DNA of 64,000 bases, from NCBI RefSeq assembly GCF_019977735.1, contig NZ_AP025018.1, positions 8,312,580 to 8,376,579 on the forward strand, read 5' to 3'. The position numbers and the translations under genes were made by a program. Numbering within the stretch: the stretch's first letter is position 1; the number at the start of each line of letters is the position of its first letter. The notes under the pieces were generated by a model, which was not told the origin of the DNA, ran no database searches, and worked only from the letters and a program-made list of their open reading frames with translations. This stretch comes from Calothrix sp. PCC 7716. GTDB taxonomy: Bacteria > Cyanobacteriota > Cyanobacteriia > Cyanobacteriales > Nostocaceae. Positions 33,363-42,328 of the stretch are shown in pieces.

Positions 33363-36300
33363 ATGACTAATCCCAATCGCGATTGCAAATCTAAGCCTGT
33401 AAAAGCTCAACGGTTCTGGTTCATTTTGTTAACCCGCAGTGGTATCGCTGCTGCTATTTCGCTGCTTGGACTTGCGGGGTTTGGGTCGTGGCGGTTGTGG
33501 AAATTTGTTAAGGAAGATTTAACGCCTATAGCTTCACAAAGCGTTACTACCGCACTCAACCGTCCCGTCAAGTTAGGCGCCGTTCAAAGTTTTTCGTTTG
33601 GCACAGTTAAATTTGGCGCCTCCAGAATTCCTGCTACACCCAATGACCCGGACAACGGAACTGTTGAATCTGTCGATGTTACTTTTGACCTGCTGCAACT
33701 GCTTTTAACGCGGCGCCTTAAACTTGATGTAACCCTTGTTAATCCTATTCTCTATATTGAACAAGACGACCAAGGACGTTGGATAACTACAAAAATTCAG
33801 CCTCCTGGTAAAAACGCCCCCTTTAAGACTGACCTTGATAAAATACGCTTTCGTAACGGTAATTTAGTACTGGCGCCATCACATACAAAAAAGCAACTCT
33901 CATTAGCTGATCTTAACGGTGTTGCCGACTTATTAGAAAATAATGAACTCGTTAAGTATGAAGTAGGTGGTAAAGCTGTTAATGGTGGTAGTATATTTGT
34001 TCGTGGCGAAACACGTCCACAAACAATACAACATAAATTAAACCTACAGGTCGAAGATTTACTGGCAGAAGATGTTACAACTTTGGTTAAGCTGCCAATA
34101 GATTTACAGTCAGGAAAAGTAAAAAAAGCTGACTTAGATATTGAAGCACAACCACAACAGCCCACTTTATTGCATGGCAATGCGACTGTAGAGGGGGTTA
34201 AAGCTGCTGTCGCACGCTTGCCACGACCTTTTGTAAATGCGCGTGGGTCACTTAGTTTCGATAAAACAGAAGTCAAGTTAGAAAATGTTATTGCGTCCTA
34301 CGGAAAAGTACCGCTGTTGGCAAATGGAACTATTGACAGAAAAACTGGTTATAATTTAGCTGCGCGTATAAACGAAGTCAGTGCTGCCAATGTTCAAGAA
34401 ACTCTAAAATTAAAACTACCTGTTCCTGTTATTGCTTCGTTGAATGCAGATCTACTGGTGACAGGAGAAATTGATAGTCCAGTACTTTCTGGTCAAGGCA
34501 ATACAACCAAAACCGCTAAAATAGATAAAGTTGACTTTGATAACGTCGGCGCCAAGTTTGAATTTTTACCGCGTTTACAACAAATCACTTTTAAGGATAT
34601 TCAAGGTCAAGCTACTCTCGGTGGTGTTTTGACAGGTACAGGTGTAGTCACAATCGGTCAAAATCCCCAAGTCAATTTTAATGTTACTGCTAAAAATGTA
34701 TCCGGAGATGCAATTGCTCAGATATATAATATTAATCCTGACTTTCAAATTGGTGCTGTTGCCGCGACTGCACAACTAAGCGGGGCGCCTGGTAATGTTC
34801 AAACAGTAGTACAATGGCAATCTCCTAATGGTACATATCCGGGTACTGGAGAAACTACCGTTTATTCCGACCGCTCCTTTACATTTCGTAATGTTAATTT
34901 AAATGTCGCAGGTGGTAAAGTTCAAGCTGCGGGAAGGTGGGCTTGGGAGCAGTGGCAAGTTACCGCTGATACTTCGGGTATACCTGTTGAACGCTTTGTA
35001 AATAAGGAACAGTTAGAAAACGTTAATATAGAAGGTGTAAAATTTAACGGTAGGTTATTAGCTTCAGGCTCAACGGCGCCGTTTAAAATTGCTAATGTCC
35101 AATCAGAAAATGCTGGTATTGAACTCGGTGGTGGAAGAGTTGCGATTAAAAATGTTAAGTTTGATGACCAAAACTTTGCCGCTCAGTTTGTTGCCAATAA
35201 CGTTAGATTATCGCGCGTTCTCAAACAATCGGCGCCTGTTTTGCAAAATCCTTTAGCAGGTACGTTTCAAATCGCTGGTAATCGCGATAATATTACCCTG
35301 AAAACAATTCAAGGTACGGGCAATGCGGTTTTGAACGTTGGTGGAGGTACGGTTGGTGTTAATAATATTCAACTAGCTAATGGCGCCTATCAAGCTCAAC
35401 TACAAATTAATGACTCTAACGTTCAAGAGTTAGCACAAGTACCAAATATAATTCAGGGAAGAGTTACAGGTAACTTACAAGTTGCAGGAACCGTTGACTC
35501 GTTCCAACTACCTGCTATACAAGCAAAAGGCACCGGACGTTTAAATGTAGACGGTGGTTCTTTCAATGCAAGTGATATTGTACTTGATAAAGGGCGTTAT
35601 ACTGCAAAAGTAGAAGCTAATAATGTCCGGTTGCAGCGTTATGCAAAAGTACCAGCTTTAGTTGAGTCTGGTTTAGATGGTTTATTTGACGTTGCGGGTA
35701 CGGTTGACTCTTTCAAACTAGAGGACATTCAACTTAGTGGTACAGGAAAAGTTAAATACGCTGGTGGTAACGTAACTGCATCGAATATTCGACTAGATAA
35801 AGGTCGCTATCAAGCTGCTGTCAATGCATCTGCTGTACAACTAAAACGTATTAACCCACAGCTAGAGGGACTACTTGTTGGTAATTTACAAGTTGCGGGT
35901 GCAGTTAATAATATTAGTCTTGCGAATATAGCAGCAGTTGGTAAAGTTGGACTTTCTCAAGGGTTAGCAGGTATTGAGCAACCTTTAGCAGCAGATATTG
36001 GTTGGAATGGTACAAAGTTAACTGTTCAACGTGCGACTTCACGAGATGTGACGGCAACTGGGTATGTTATGGTTAATGCCAAAAATCCCAATACCCCAGA
36101 AATTACTGATTTAAATTTGGATGTAATCGCTAAAAATTATAACCTTTTAAATTTACCCGCGAAGTTACCGAATGCAATTGCGTTAGCTGGTTTAGCCGAT
36201 TTTAATGGTAAAATTACCGGGCGCCTGCCTGCACCAAATTTAAACGGGCAAGTAGCATTGCGTGATTTGAATGTAAATAAATTTGCTTTTGATACTTTAA

Positions 36301-39002
36301 CGGGTAGTTTAGTAAGCGAGCGTGGAAGCGGTTTAAAATTAGACGTAGTTGGAACACAAGACCGCATTGCCTTAAATTTAGATGCTAATGACCGTCCTAA
36401 AGAATTTAATATACGTTGGAAACAAGCGACAGCAACAGGAATTGCTAGGGGTGATAATTTAGATGTCAAAGTTGATAATTTTCCACTTTTAGCTTTAAAT
36501 ATTTCTCCTCCTGAAAATGGATTAATTGGTAAGGGTAGTGTTACTGGGACATTAAATGGAAATTTTCTAGTTAACCCTAACACTTTAACCGGAAATGGAA
36601 GTATTGCAGTTGCTAATCCTCAAATTGGAACTATTAGAGGTAATAGTTTAAGTGCAAATTTTGCTTATAATAACGGCGCCTTAACGCTTGAAAATAGTAT
36701 ATTTAAGAAAAATAATAGTACTTATAGCTTTGCTGGTACTGTAGCACCTAGTACTCCAATTCCCAAGATTCAAGGTAAACTGGCGGTTGCTCAAGGTAAC
36801 ATTCAAGACGTTTTAACAACATTACAAATCTTTGAACTGCAAGATTTCCAACGTGGTTTAACAGAACCATCATATGGTAATGCAGCAAATCTGAGTGGTA
36901 CAAGCGCTGTGGGAGTGCAAAACCAACCAGCACTTACTCAAATAAAACGTTTCTCCGAAATTCAAGCTTTACTCGATAAACAACAATCTGATAAACGTGC
37001 ATCTTCACCTTTGCCCGAATTAGCAGATTTAGTCGGAACTTTTAACGGTGAAGTCACATTAGATACTGCTTCTAGTAATGGCTTAAAGGCAGACTTTAAA
37101 ATTAATGGTCAAGACTTTGCTTGGGGGCACCCGGATGACGAAGACCGTTATTTTGGCGCCCAGCAAATAATTGCTCAAGGCAGTTTTGATGATGGAATAT
37201 TACGACTGCAACCGCTGCGAGTCGAGTCAAAAAATCGTCTCCTCGCTTTTGTGGGTAGTATTGGCGGCAAAGAACAGTCAGGACAATTACAAGTAACCAA
37301 TTTTCCGGTAAAATTTCTGAATAATTTCGTTAAGCTGCCTGTAGGGTTAACAGGAAATCTGAGCGGACGAGCAGCCATTGCTGGTAATATTCTTAACCCA
37401 CAAGCTAAAGGAGATTTTTCAGTTAGCGAAGGCGCCTTAAATTCTAAAGGCGTTCAGTCTGCTTCGGCCAGTTTTAGCTATAGTAATGGACGTTTAAATT
37501 TTAATAGCGAAGTTAATGTAGACAACGCAGACCCTGTTACTATTAAAGGTGGCATTCCCTACCAATTTCCAACTGCGGTTGTCCCACCAGAAAATAATAA
37601 AATTGACCTTGATGTCAAAGTTAAAAATAAAGGTTTGGCGGTGATAAACTTGTTAACCAACCAAGTAAAATATGAAGATGGGCAGGGAGAAGTTGATTTA
37701 AAAGTACAAGGAACTCGTGACCAACTTATTCTGAGTGGAAATGCAAACCTTAATAAAGCTACATTTAGCTCACCAACAATACCCGGTAATATTACTGATG
37801 TTGCAGGTCAAATAAAATTTGATTTCGACCGTATTATTGTTGATAACTTGCAAGGAACATTTAGTCGAGGTAGCGTTAAAGCAATTGGTGAAATTCCGAT
37901 ATCTGACACAACGCTTCAAATCAGTAATCCCTTAACACTTACCCTTGACCGTATCGCGTTAAATTTAAAAAGCTTATATCAAGGTAACGTTAGTGGAGGT
38001 TTACAGCTAACTGGCTCTGCTCTCAACCCATTAATTGGTGGTAATATCGAGCTTAAAAATGGTAAAGTGCTACTTGCTGAGTCAACGAACCTAAACCCGC
38101 AGCCAAACGATACCTTGCAGGAATTAACAACACTGCTCAAATCTCAAACACCTGAGCCAGCAGAAACTTCGGAAACCGTTACACGTTTTAATAATTTACA
38201 AATCAAGCTTGGTAACAACGTTAGAATTACACGGGTGCCTATTCTCGATTTTATAGCAACTGGCGACCTTAACGTCACAGGCACACTCAACGACCCAGTG
38301 CCACAAGGAGTTATTAAACTCAAGGATGGAGGAGTTAATTTATTTACCACTCGCTTTAATTTAGCACGTGGATATGAGCATACAGCAACTTTTAAAACAA
38401 CCCAACCGCGCGACCCCGAACTAGATATTCAACTATTTGCAAAAGTACTCGATGTCGTTCAAAGTAGCGATTTTAGCCGTAACATTACTGGACTAGCTGC
38501 ATTAGAAAGCGTTCGTGTAGAAGCTAAAATTCAAGGACTCGCAAGTCAGCTCAACGAAAATCTCGAACTAACAAGTTCACCAACACGTGGTCAGAACGAA
38601 CTTGTCGCATTGCTTGGAGGTGGGTTTGTGGAAACTCAAGGTCGAGGTAGCGATAGTACATTAGGATTAATTAATATTGCCGGTTCTGCTGTACTTAATA
38701 ACTTTCAAAGTGCGTTTAGCGAAATTGGTACAGCATTTGGTTTGAGTGAGTTTCGCTTATTCCCAACTATTATTACCCAAGACCCAGAAGCTGGTAAAAA
38801 CTACACAAGCTTAGAACTTGCCGCAGAAGCAGGTGTAGACATTTCGCCAAAAGTTTCAGCATCCGCACTCAAAATATTAACAACTAATGACCCAATTCAA
38901 TGGGGTTTAAACTATCGTATCAACAAAGAAATCCGCTTCCGTACCTCTACAAACTTATTCAACGACAACCGTGCAGTATTAGAATTTGAACGTAGATTCT
39001 AA
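33363..39002 (+). CDS. tamB: TamB-like translocation/assembly module protein
   Basis: The 1,879-residue protein has an N-terminal membrane anchor (about residues 22-45, FILLTRSGIAAAISLLGLAG). An AsmA-like start follows (ESVDVTFDLLQLLLTRRLKLDVTLVNP), then a very long beta-helical body and a DUF490/TamB C-terminus (NELVALLGGGFVETQ..., final FERRF). Between about residues 610 and 860 three near-identical blocks of about 75 residues (LQVAGTVDSF.LP.I.A.GTG) repeat. TamB bridges inner and outer membranes, with a partner of the Omp85 family in insertion of proteins or in lipid transport. Cyanobacterial and plastid (SUB1/TIC236) relatives share this size. It is a single gene with ten or more GGCGCC sites. 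Confidence 0.93.
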   Translation: MTNPNRDCKSKPVKAQRFWFILLTRSGIAAAISLLGLAGFGSWRLWKFVKEDLTPIASQSVTTALNRPVKLGAVQSFSFGTVKFGASRIPATPNDPDNGTVESVDVTFDLLQLLLTRRLKLDVTLVNPILYIEQDDQGRWITTKIQPPGKNAPFKTDLDKIRFRNGNLVLAPSHTKKQLSLADLNGVADLLENNELVKYEVGGKAVNGGSIFVRGETRPQTIQHKLNLQVEDLLAEDVTTLVKLPIDLQSGKVKKADLDIEAQPQQPTLLHGNATVEGVKAAVARLPRPFVNARGSLSFDKTEVKLENVIASYGKVPLLANGTIDRKTGYNLAARINEVSAANVQETLKLKLPVPVIASLNADLLVTGEIDSPVLSGQGNTTKTAKIDKVDFDNVGAKFEFLPRLQQITFKDIQGQATLGGVLTGTGVVTIGQNPQVNFNVTAKNVSGDAIAQIYNINPDFQIGAVAATAQLSGAPGNVQTVVQWQSPNGTYPGTGETTVYSDRSFTFRNVNLNVAGGKVQAAGRWAWEQWQVTADTSGIPVERFVNKEQLENVNIEGVKFNGRLLASGSTAPFKIANVQSENAGIELGGGRVAIKNVKFDDQNFAAQFVANNVRLSRVLKQSAPVLQNPLAGTFQIAGNRDNITLKTIQGTGNAVLNVGGGTVGVNNIQLANGAYQAQLQINDSNVQELAQVPNIIQGRVTGNLQVAGTVDSFQLPAIQAKGTGRLNVDGGSFNASDIVLDKGRYTAKVEANNVRLQRYAKVPALVESGLDGLFDVAGTVDSFKLEDIQLSGTGKVKYAGGNVTASNIRLDKGRYQAAVNASAVQLKRINPQLEGLLVGNLQVAGAVNNISLANIAAVGKVGLSQGLAGIEQPLAADIGWNGTKLTVQRATSRDVTATGYVMVNAKNPNTPEITDLNLDVIAKNYNLLNLPAKLPNAIALAGLADFNGKITGRLPAPNLNGQVALRDLNVNKFAFDTLTGSLVSERGSGLKLDVVGTQDRIALNLDANDRPKEFNIRWKQATATGIARGDNLDVKVDNFPLLALNISPPENGLIGKGSVTGTLNGNFLVNPNTLTGNGSIAVANPQIGTIRGNSLSANFAYNNGALTLENSIFKKNNSTYSFAGTVAPSTPIPKIQGKLAVAQGNIQDVLTTLQIFELQDFQRGLTEPSYGNAANLSGTSAVGVQNQPALTQIKRFSEIQALLDKQQSDKRASSPLPELADLVGTFNGEVTLDTASSNGLKADFKINGQDFAWGHPDDEDRYFGAQQIIAQGSFDDGILRLQPLRVESKNRLLAFVGSIGGKEQSGQLQVTNFPVKFLNNFVKLPVGLTGNLSGRAAIAGNILNPQAKGDFSVSEGALNSKGVQSASASFSYSNGRLNFNSEVNVDNADPVTIKGGIPYQFPTAVVPPENNKIDLDVKVKNKGLAVINLLTNQVKYEDGQGEVDLKVQGTRDQLILSGNANLNKATFSSPTIPGNITDVAGQIKFDFDRIIVDNLQGTFSRGSVKAIGEIPISDTTLQISNPLTLTLDRIALNLKSLYQGNVSGGLQLTGSALNPLIGGNIELKNGKVLLAESTNLNPQPNDTLQELTTLLKSQTPEPAETSETVTRFNNLQIKLGNNVRITRVPILDFIATGDLNVTGTLNDPVPQGVIKLKDGGVNLFTTRFNLARGYEHTATFKTTQPRDPELDIQLFAKVLDVVQSSDFSRNITGLAALESVRVEAKIQGLASQLNENLELTSSPTRGQNELVALLGGGFVETQGRGSDSTLGLINIAGSAVLNNFQSAFSEIGTAFGLSEFRLFPTIITQDPEAGKNYTSLELAAEAGVDISPKVSASALKILTTNDPIQWGLNYRINKEIRFRTSTNLFNDNRAVLEFERRF

Positions 39003-39070
39003 ATTAAGTACAAAAAATGCAAAATTTAATAAAATGCATTCATTTTTTTTTAATTTCGCATTTTAAATTT

Positions 39071-41557
39071 TTAATTTAAGCAAAGTTGCCGCATCGGTAT
39101 CTGAATTATAAATTCAGTTCCCACTTCAGGTGTGGAGAAACATACCAATTTGCCATGATGTTTTTCGGTGATAATCTGGTAGCTAATCGACATTCCCATG
39201 CCCGTGCCTTTACCTACAGGTTTAGTTGTGAAAAAGGGGTCGAAGATACGTTGCTGTACGTGGCTAGGGATACCAAGACCGTTGTCGGCAATTGCAATCT
39301 CCACATACTGATTTTCAATCGCTGAGGTACGGATGGTTATCTGGTTAGGATTTTCCTTAATTTCCTGATATGTACGTTTAGTATTCATTTCATCTAAAGC
39401 ATCTAGAGCATTTACTAAAATATTCATGATCACTTGGTTGAGTTGTCCCGGAAAACATTCAACTTTGGGTAATCTGGCATAGTCTTTTTTAACGACAACA
39501 GCTGGTCGTTCCGATTTATCTTTCAGACGGTGTTGCAAAATTAGTAAAGTACTTTCAATGCCTTCATGAATATCTACCTCTTTAACATCTGCCTCATCCA
39601 TGCGGGAAAAATTTCGCAACGATATAACAATTTCACGAATACGATCCGTGCCCAATTTCATGGATGAAACCATCTTTTGCATATCTTCCATAAGAAATTC
39701 TAGATCAATTTCCTCAGCGAGTTGCTGCACTTCCGAATCATTGCTAGGGTGACGTTGCTGATAAAGTTCGATCATCCGTAGCAAGTCCTCGGTGTATTGA
39801 TTCAAGTGGGTGAGGTTGCCGTGGATGAAGTTGACAGGATTATTAATTTCATGGGCAACACCTGCTACCAACTGCCCTAAACTCGACATCTTCTCACTCT
39901 GGACAATTTGCACCTGGGCTTTTTTGAGTTCGTTTAAGGTGGTTTCTAATTGTTTTGCCTGTGCAGTGGAAGAGGTTGCTAATTCTTCAATAGCAGCAAC
40001 TTGAGGTAAGGTAGTCCAGCAGGCGATCGCCACACCGATGAATGCCAGTGTCATCAACACAATAATCAGCACATAGGGGTTGCTACTACCAATGTCAACA
40101 CGTAGCCAGGAACGGATAAACCAACTGATTGTTGTAGCACCACAGATGAGTCCGATTAAAATACTTACTTGGAGTACTACAAAGTCTTCGTTTTCGGGGC
40201 GCCTTGCAGGTTTTGAATGCAGGCGATCCCACCACTCTAGCTGCAAAGGCACCCAGCGAATACGCCTGATTGCTGCATCAATCATTAACACTATCAGAGG
40301 CAATAATAAGCCCATCCCAAAATCAAACCAACCCCAAGCAACACCCCCTACTACTAGCGCAATAAATTCCACTATTAAAAATGCTAGGGAAAGCTTCCCC
40401 CACAGTACTGTAGGGTTTTTGCGTTGCATCCACAAACCTAGGTGTAGACCCAGGAGCGAAATGAACCAACAGACCCCAGACACCATAAAAATTCTAGTTG
40501 TATCACCCCATGCTAAAAATACGCCACTACTAATAAAGGTTAGTATTAAAGCTGGTTCCATAGCACCACGACGGGAGACCGCACCAAACACAGGAGACAG
40601 CAGTCCATCCTGTGCCAACTGGTAGAGTACGCGGGGCGTATTGCAAACTGTGGTAGCAGTACCTAATAAACAACTCGCGGCAATTAGCAACGTTACTAAA
40701 AAGGGCGCGGCATTACCCCAAAAGGGTGTGGAGGCTGCTAGGTAGTTAGCATACAAATCAGTTCCTAGGTTGGGATTGGTCGCCAGTTGCAACAGCACCA
40801 GTGTGCCGCCAATAAACACTAGTGGCATACACCAAGCAACCCAAGTAAGCGATTTGAGGGTGTTATTGGGATTGCGGCTATCTGCGACAAAGGATGAGGC
40901 GGTTTCGCAGGCGTAGTAAGTATAGGCAGAATAAAAGTACCACTTTAGCCAATCGTGAATGCTAATGCTTTTGATGCTGCTGGGCAATAGTCCAGGACTT
41001 TGAGGGGCGAAGGCAAGCCAACCCAACCCCTGAACGCAGAAGAGAAGGAGAAATCCTATCGAGGGAAAGACAAAAAATAGATGCAGAATTGCTACCGCGC
41101 GGGTGCCACTAAAGGCAACAAAGTAGGCAATTGCGGTAAAGCTAATTTCAAATAACTTCTCTGGTACACTTAACCCCATTGGTTTTAAATGGAGTTGAAT
41201 TAAATCTGTAAGAACAATCGCGTTGATTGGCGGAAATGATACCCAACCCAAATAATATGCAACACCCAGGTAACGCGAGAGCAAAGGGTAACGATGTAAT
41301 AAGCGCGTAGTATAGTTAGGAGTACCGCCGGACACATCTGGGTATTGTTCTCCTAACTTTCGCACTTGTAGGTTAATTAACATTCCGACAATAACACCAG
41401 GAATCCATATCCATAGAGAAGCAGTACCAAGAGGTGCTTGTACAGAAGGCACTAATGTTAACCAGGTAAGAAATCCAACGACGCTAAACCCCCACGCTTC
41501 AGGAGGAGACATGGTACGCTGGAGACGATTCAGAAATTGTGAATGATGCTGTTGCAT
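39071..41557 (-). CDS. APC-type permease fused to a histidine kinase
   Basis: Residues up to about 510 form a membrane transporter of about 12-14 spans, resembling the amino acid/polyamine (APC) superfamily. It has TMSPPEAWGFSVVGFLTWLT, GGTPNYTTRLLHRYPLLSRY and YACETASSFVADSRNPNNTL. A coiled linker (AKQLETTLNELKKAQVQIVQ) leads to HisKA with His in GVAHEINNP, then HATPase boxes (LNQVIMNILVNALDALDE, DNGLGIPS, GTGMGMSIS). Transporter-kinase fusions such as CbrA sense a transported solute. I begin at M22 (41557), where the sequence becomes family-like; the frame is open to 41620. The gene is more GC-rich than neighbours, holds the only GCGATCGC seen, and has only one GGCGCC in 2.5 kb, all suggesting acquisition from another cyanobacterium. 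Confidence 0.85.
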   Translation of the reverse strand: MQQHHSQFLNRLQRTMSPPEAWGFSVVGFLTWLTLVPSVQAPLGTASLWIWIPGVIVGMLINLQVRKLGEQYPDVSGGTPNYTTRLLHRYPLLSRYLGVAYYLGWVSFPPINAIVLTDLIQLHLKPMGLSVPEKLFEISFTAIAYFVAFSGTRAVAILHLFFVFPSIGFLLLFCVQGLGWLAFAPQSPGLLPSSIKSISIHDWLKWYFYSAYTYYACETASSFVADSRNPNNTLKSLTWVAWCMPLVFIGGTLVLLQLATNPNLGTDLYANYLAASTPFWGNAAPFLVTLLIAASCLLGTATTVCNTPRVLYQLAQDGLLSPVFGAVSRRGAMEPALILTFISSGVFLAWGDTTRIFMVSGVCWFISLLGLHLGLWMQRKNPTVLWGKLSLAFLIVEFIALVVGGVAWGWFDFGMGLLLPLIVLMIDAAIRRIRWVPLQLEWWDRLHSKPARRPENEDFVVLQVSILIGLICGATTISWFIRSWLRVDIGSSNPYVLIIVLMTLAFIGVAIACWTTLPQVAAIEELATSSTAQAKQLETTLNELKKAQVQIVQSEKMSSLGQLVAGVAHEINNPVNFIHGNLTHLNQYTEDLLRMIELYQQRHPSNDSEVQQLAEEIDLEFLMEDMQKMVSSMKLGTDRIREIVISLRNFSRMDEADVKEVDIHEGIESTLLILQHRLKDKSERPAVVVKKDYARLPKVECFPGQLNQVIMNILVNALDALDEMNTKRTYQEIKENPNQITIRTSAIENQYVEIAIADNGLGIPSHVQQRIFDPFFTTKPVGKGTGMGMSISYQIITEKHHGKLVCFSTPEVGTEFIIQIPMRQLCLN

Positions 41558-41696
41558 AGATTCAAGTTTGAAAAAGGAATCAAGTCTAAATAAACAGACA
41601 CTATTTATAGTTCCCATCAACAGTAGATATTTACCAAAGTGCGGCGTTAAAATAACAAGGCACTACTGCGGCTTTAGTTTCTAAGGATATTTACCT

Positions 41697-42187
41697 GTGC
41701 TTTGTATAAACGATTTATTAAAGCTGGAATTATTTCAACACCTACCTCAACGTCGTCTCGATTGGGTATGTGAGCGTGCGTCTCTTTTAGAACTAGCAGC
41801 AGGTGAAATTTTAGTTAGGGGAGGGGAGAGAGGTAACTATAATTGTAAAGTTCCAAAAATTATGGCTTACGGTAGCGAACTTAATCAAGTTTGGACAAAT
41901 TTAATTGATAACGCCATCTATGTAATTACTGATAAATGTGTAATATAAATAACTTTAAACTGCACTAATAAAAAATCAAAATAGAAATAACAGACTCAGG
42001 TTCAGGCATTCCCCAAGAAATACAATCACGTATACTCGAACCATTTTTTACAACAAAATCTATAGGTAAAGGTTCTGGGCTAGGATTAGAAATGATAAGA
42101 CGTATTATCGAAAACCGTCATCGTGGTAGCATCACCTTTACCTTAAAGCCTGGAGAAACATGTTTCATCGTTTGTTTGCCCATCTAG
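41697..42187 (+). pseudogene. Relic of a cNMP-binding-domain histidine kinase
   Basis: The first frame (41697-41948) starts MLCINDLLKLELFQHLPQRRLDWV, a typical cyclic-nucleotide-binding-domain opening. It then jumps directly into LNQVWTNLIDNAIYVI, an ATPase N box. A second frame from 41975 gives ITDSGSGIPQEIQSRI, FFTTKSIGKGSGLGLEM and ITFTLKPGETCFIV, the rest of an ATPase domain, ending at 42187. The dimerisation/His domain and most of the sensor domain are deleted, and there is a frameshift. It is divergent from the permease-kinase gene, perhaps once its partner. Confidence 0.8.
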
Positions 42188-42252
42188 AAACCGGGTTTCT
42201 TCATTGGTATATAGTAATACAAACAAAATTTTACATAGAAACCCGGTTTCTG
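42186..42252. repeat. AGAAACC(G/C)GGTTTCT palindromes
   Basis: AGAAACCGGGTTTCT at about 42186-42200 and AGAAACCCGGTTTCT at about 42237-42252 form an inverted pair of the dispersed family, between the kinase relic and the next gene. Confidence 0.75.
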
Positions 42253-42328
42253 TTAATTCTACGTAGCAAAGTGGGAATAATAGGCAGACAAGAGACGAAC
42301 AATAGTTTATTCAGGGATATCAGGGACG

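Noticed and set aside
33797-34276. Minus-strand 159-aa frame inside tamB
   Set aside because: Antisense to a clear TamB protein, and no start signal or homology is seen.
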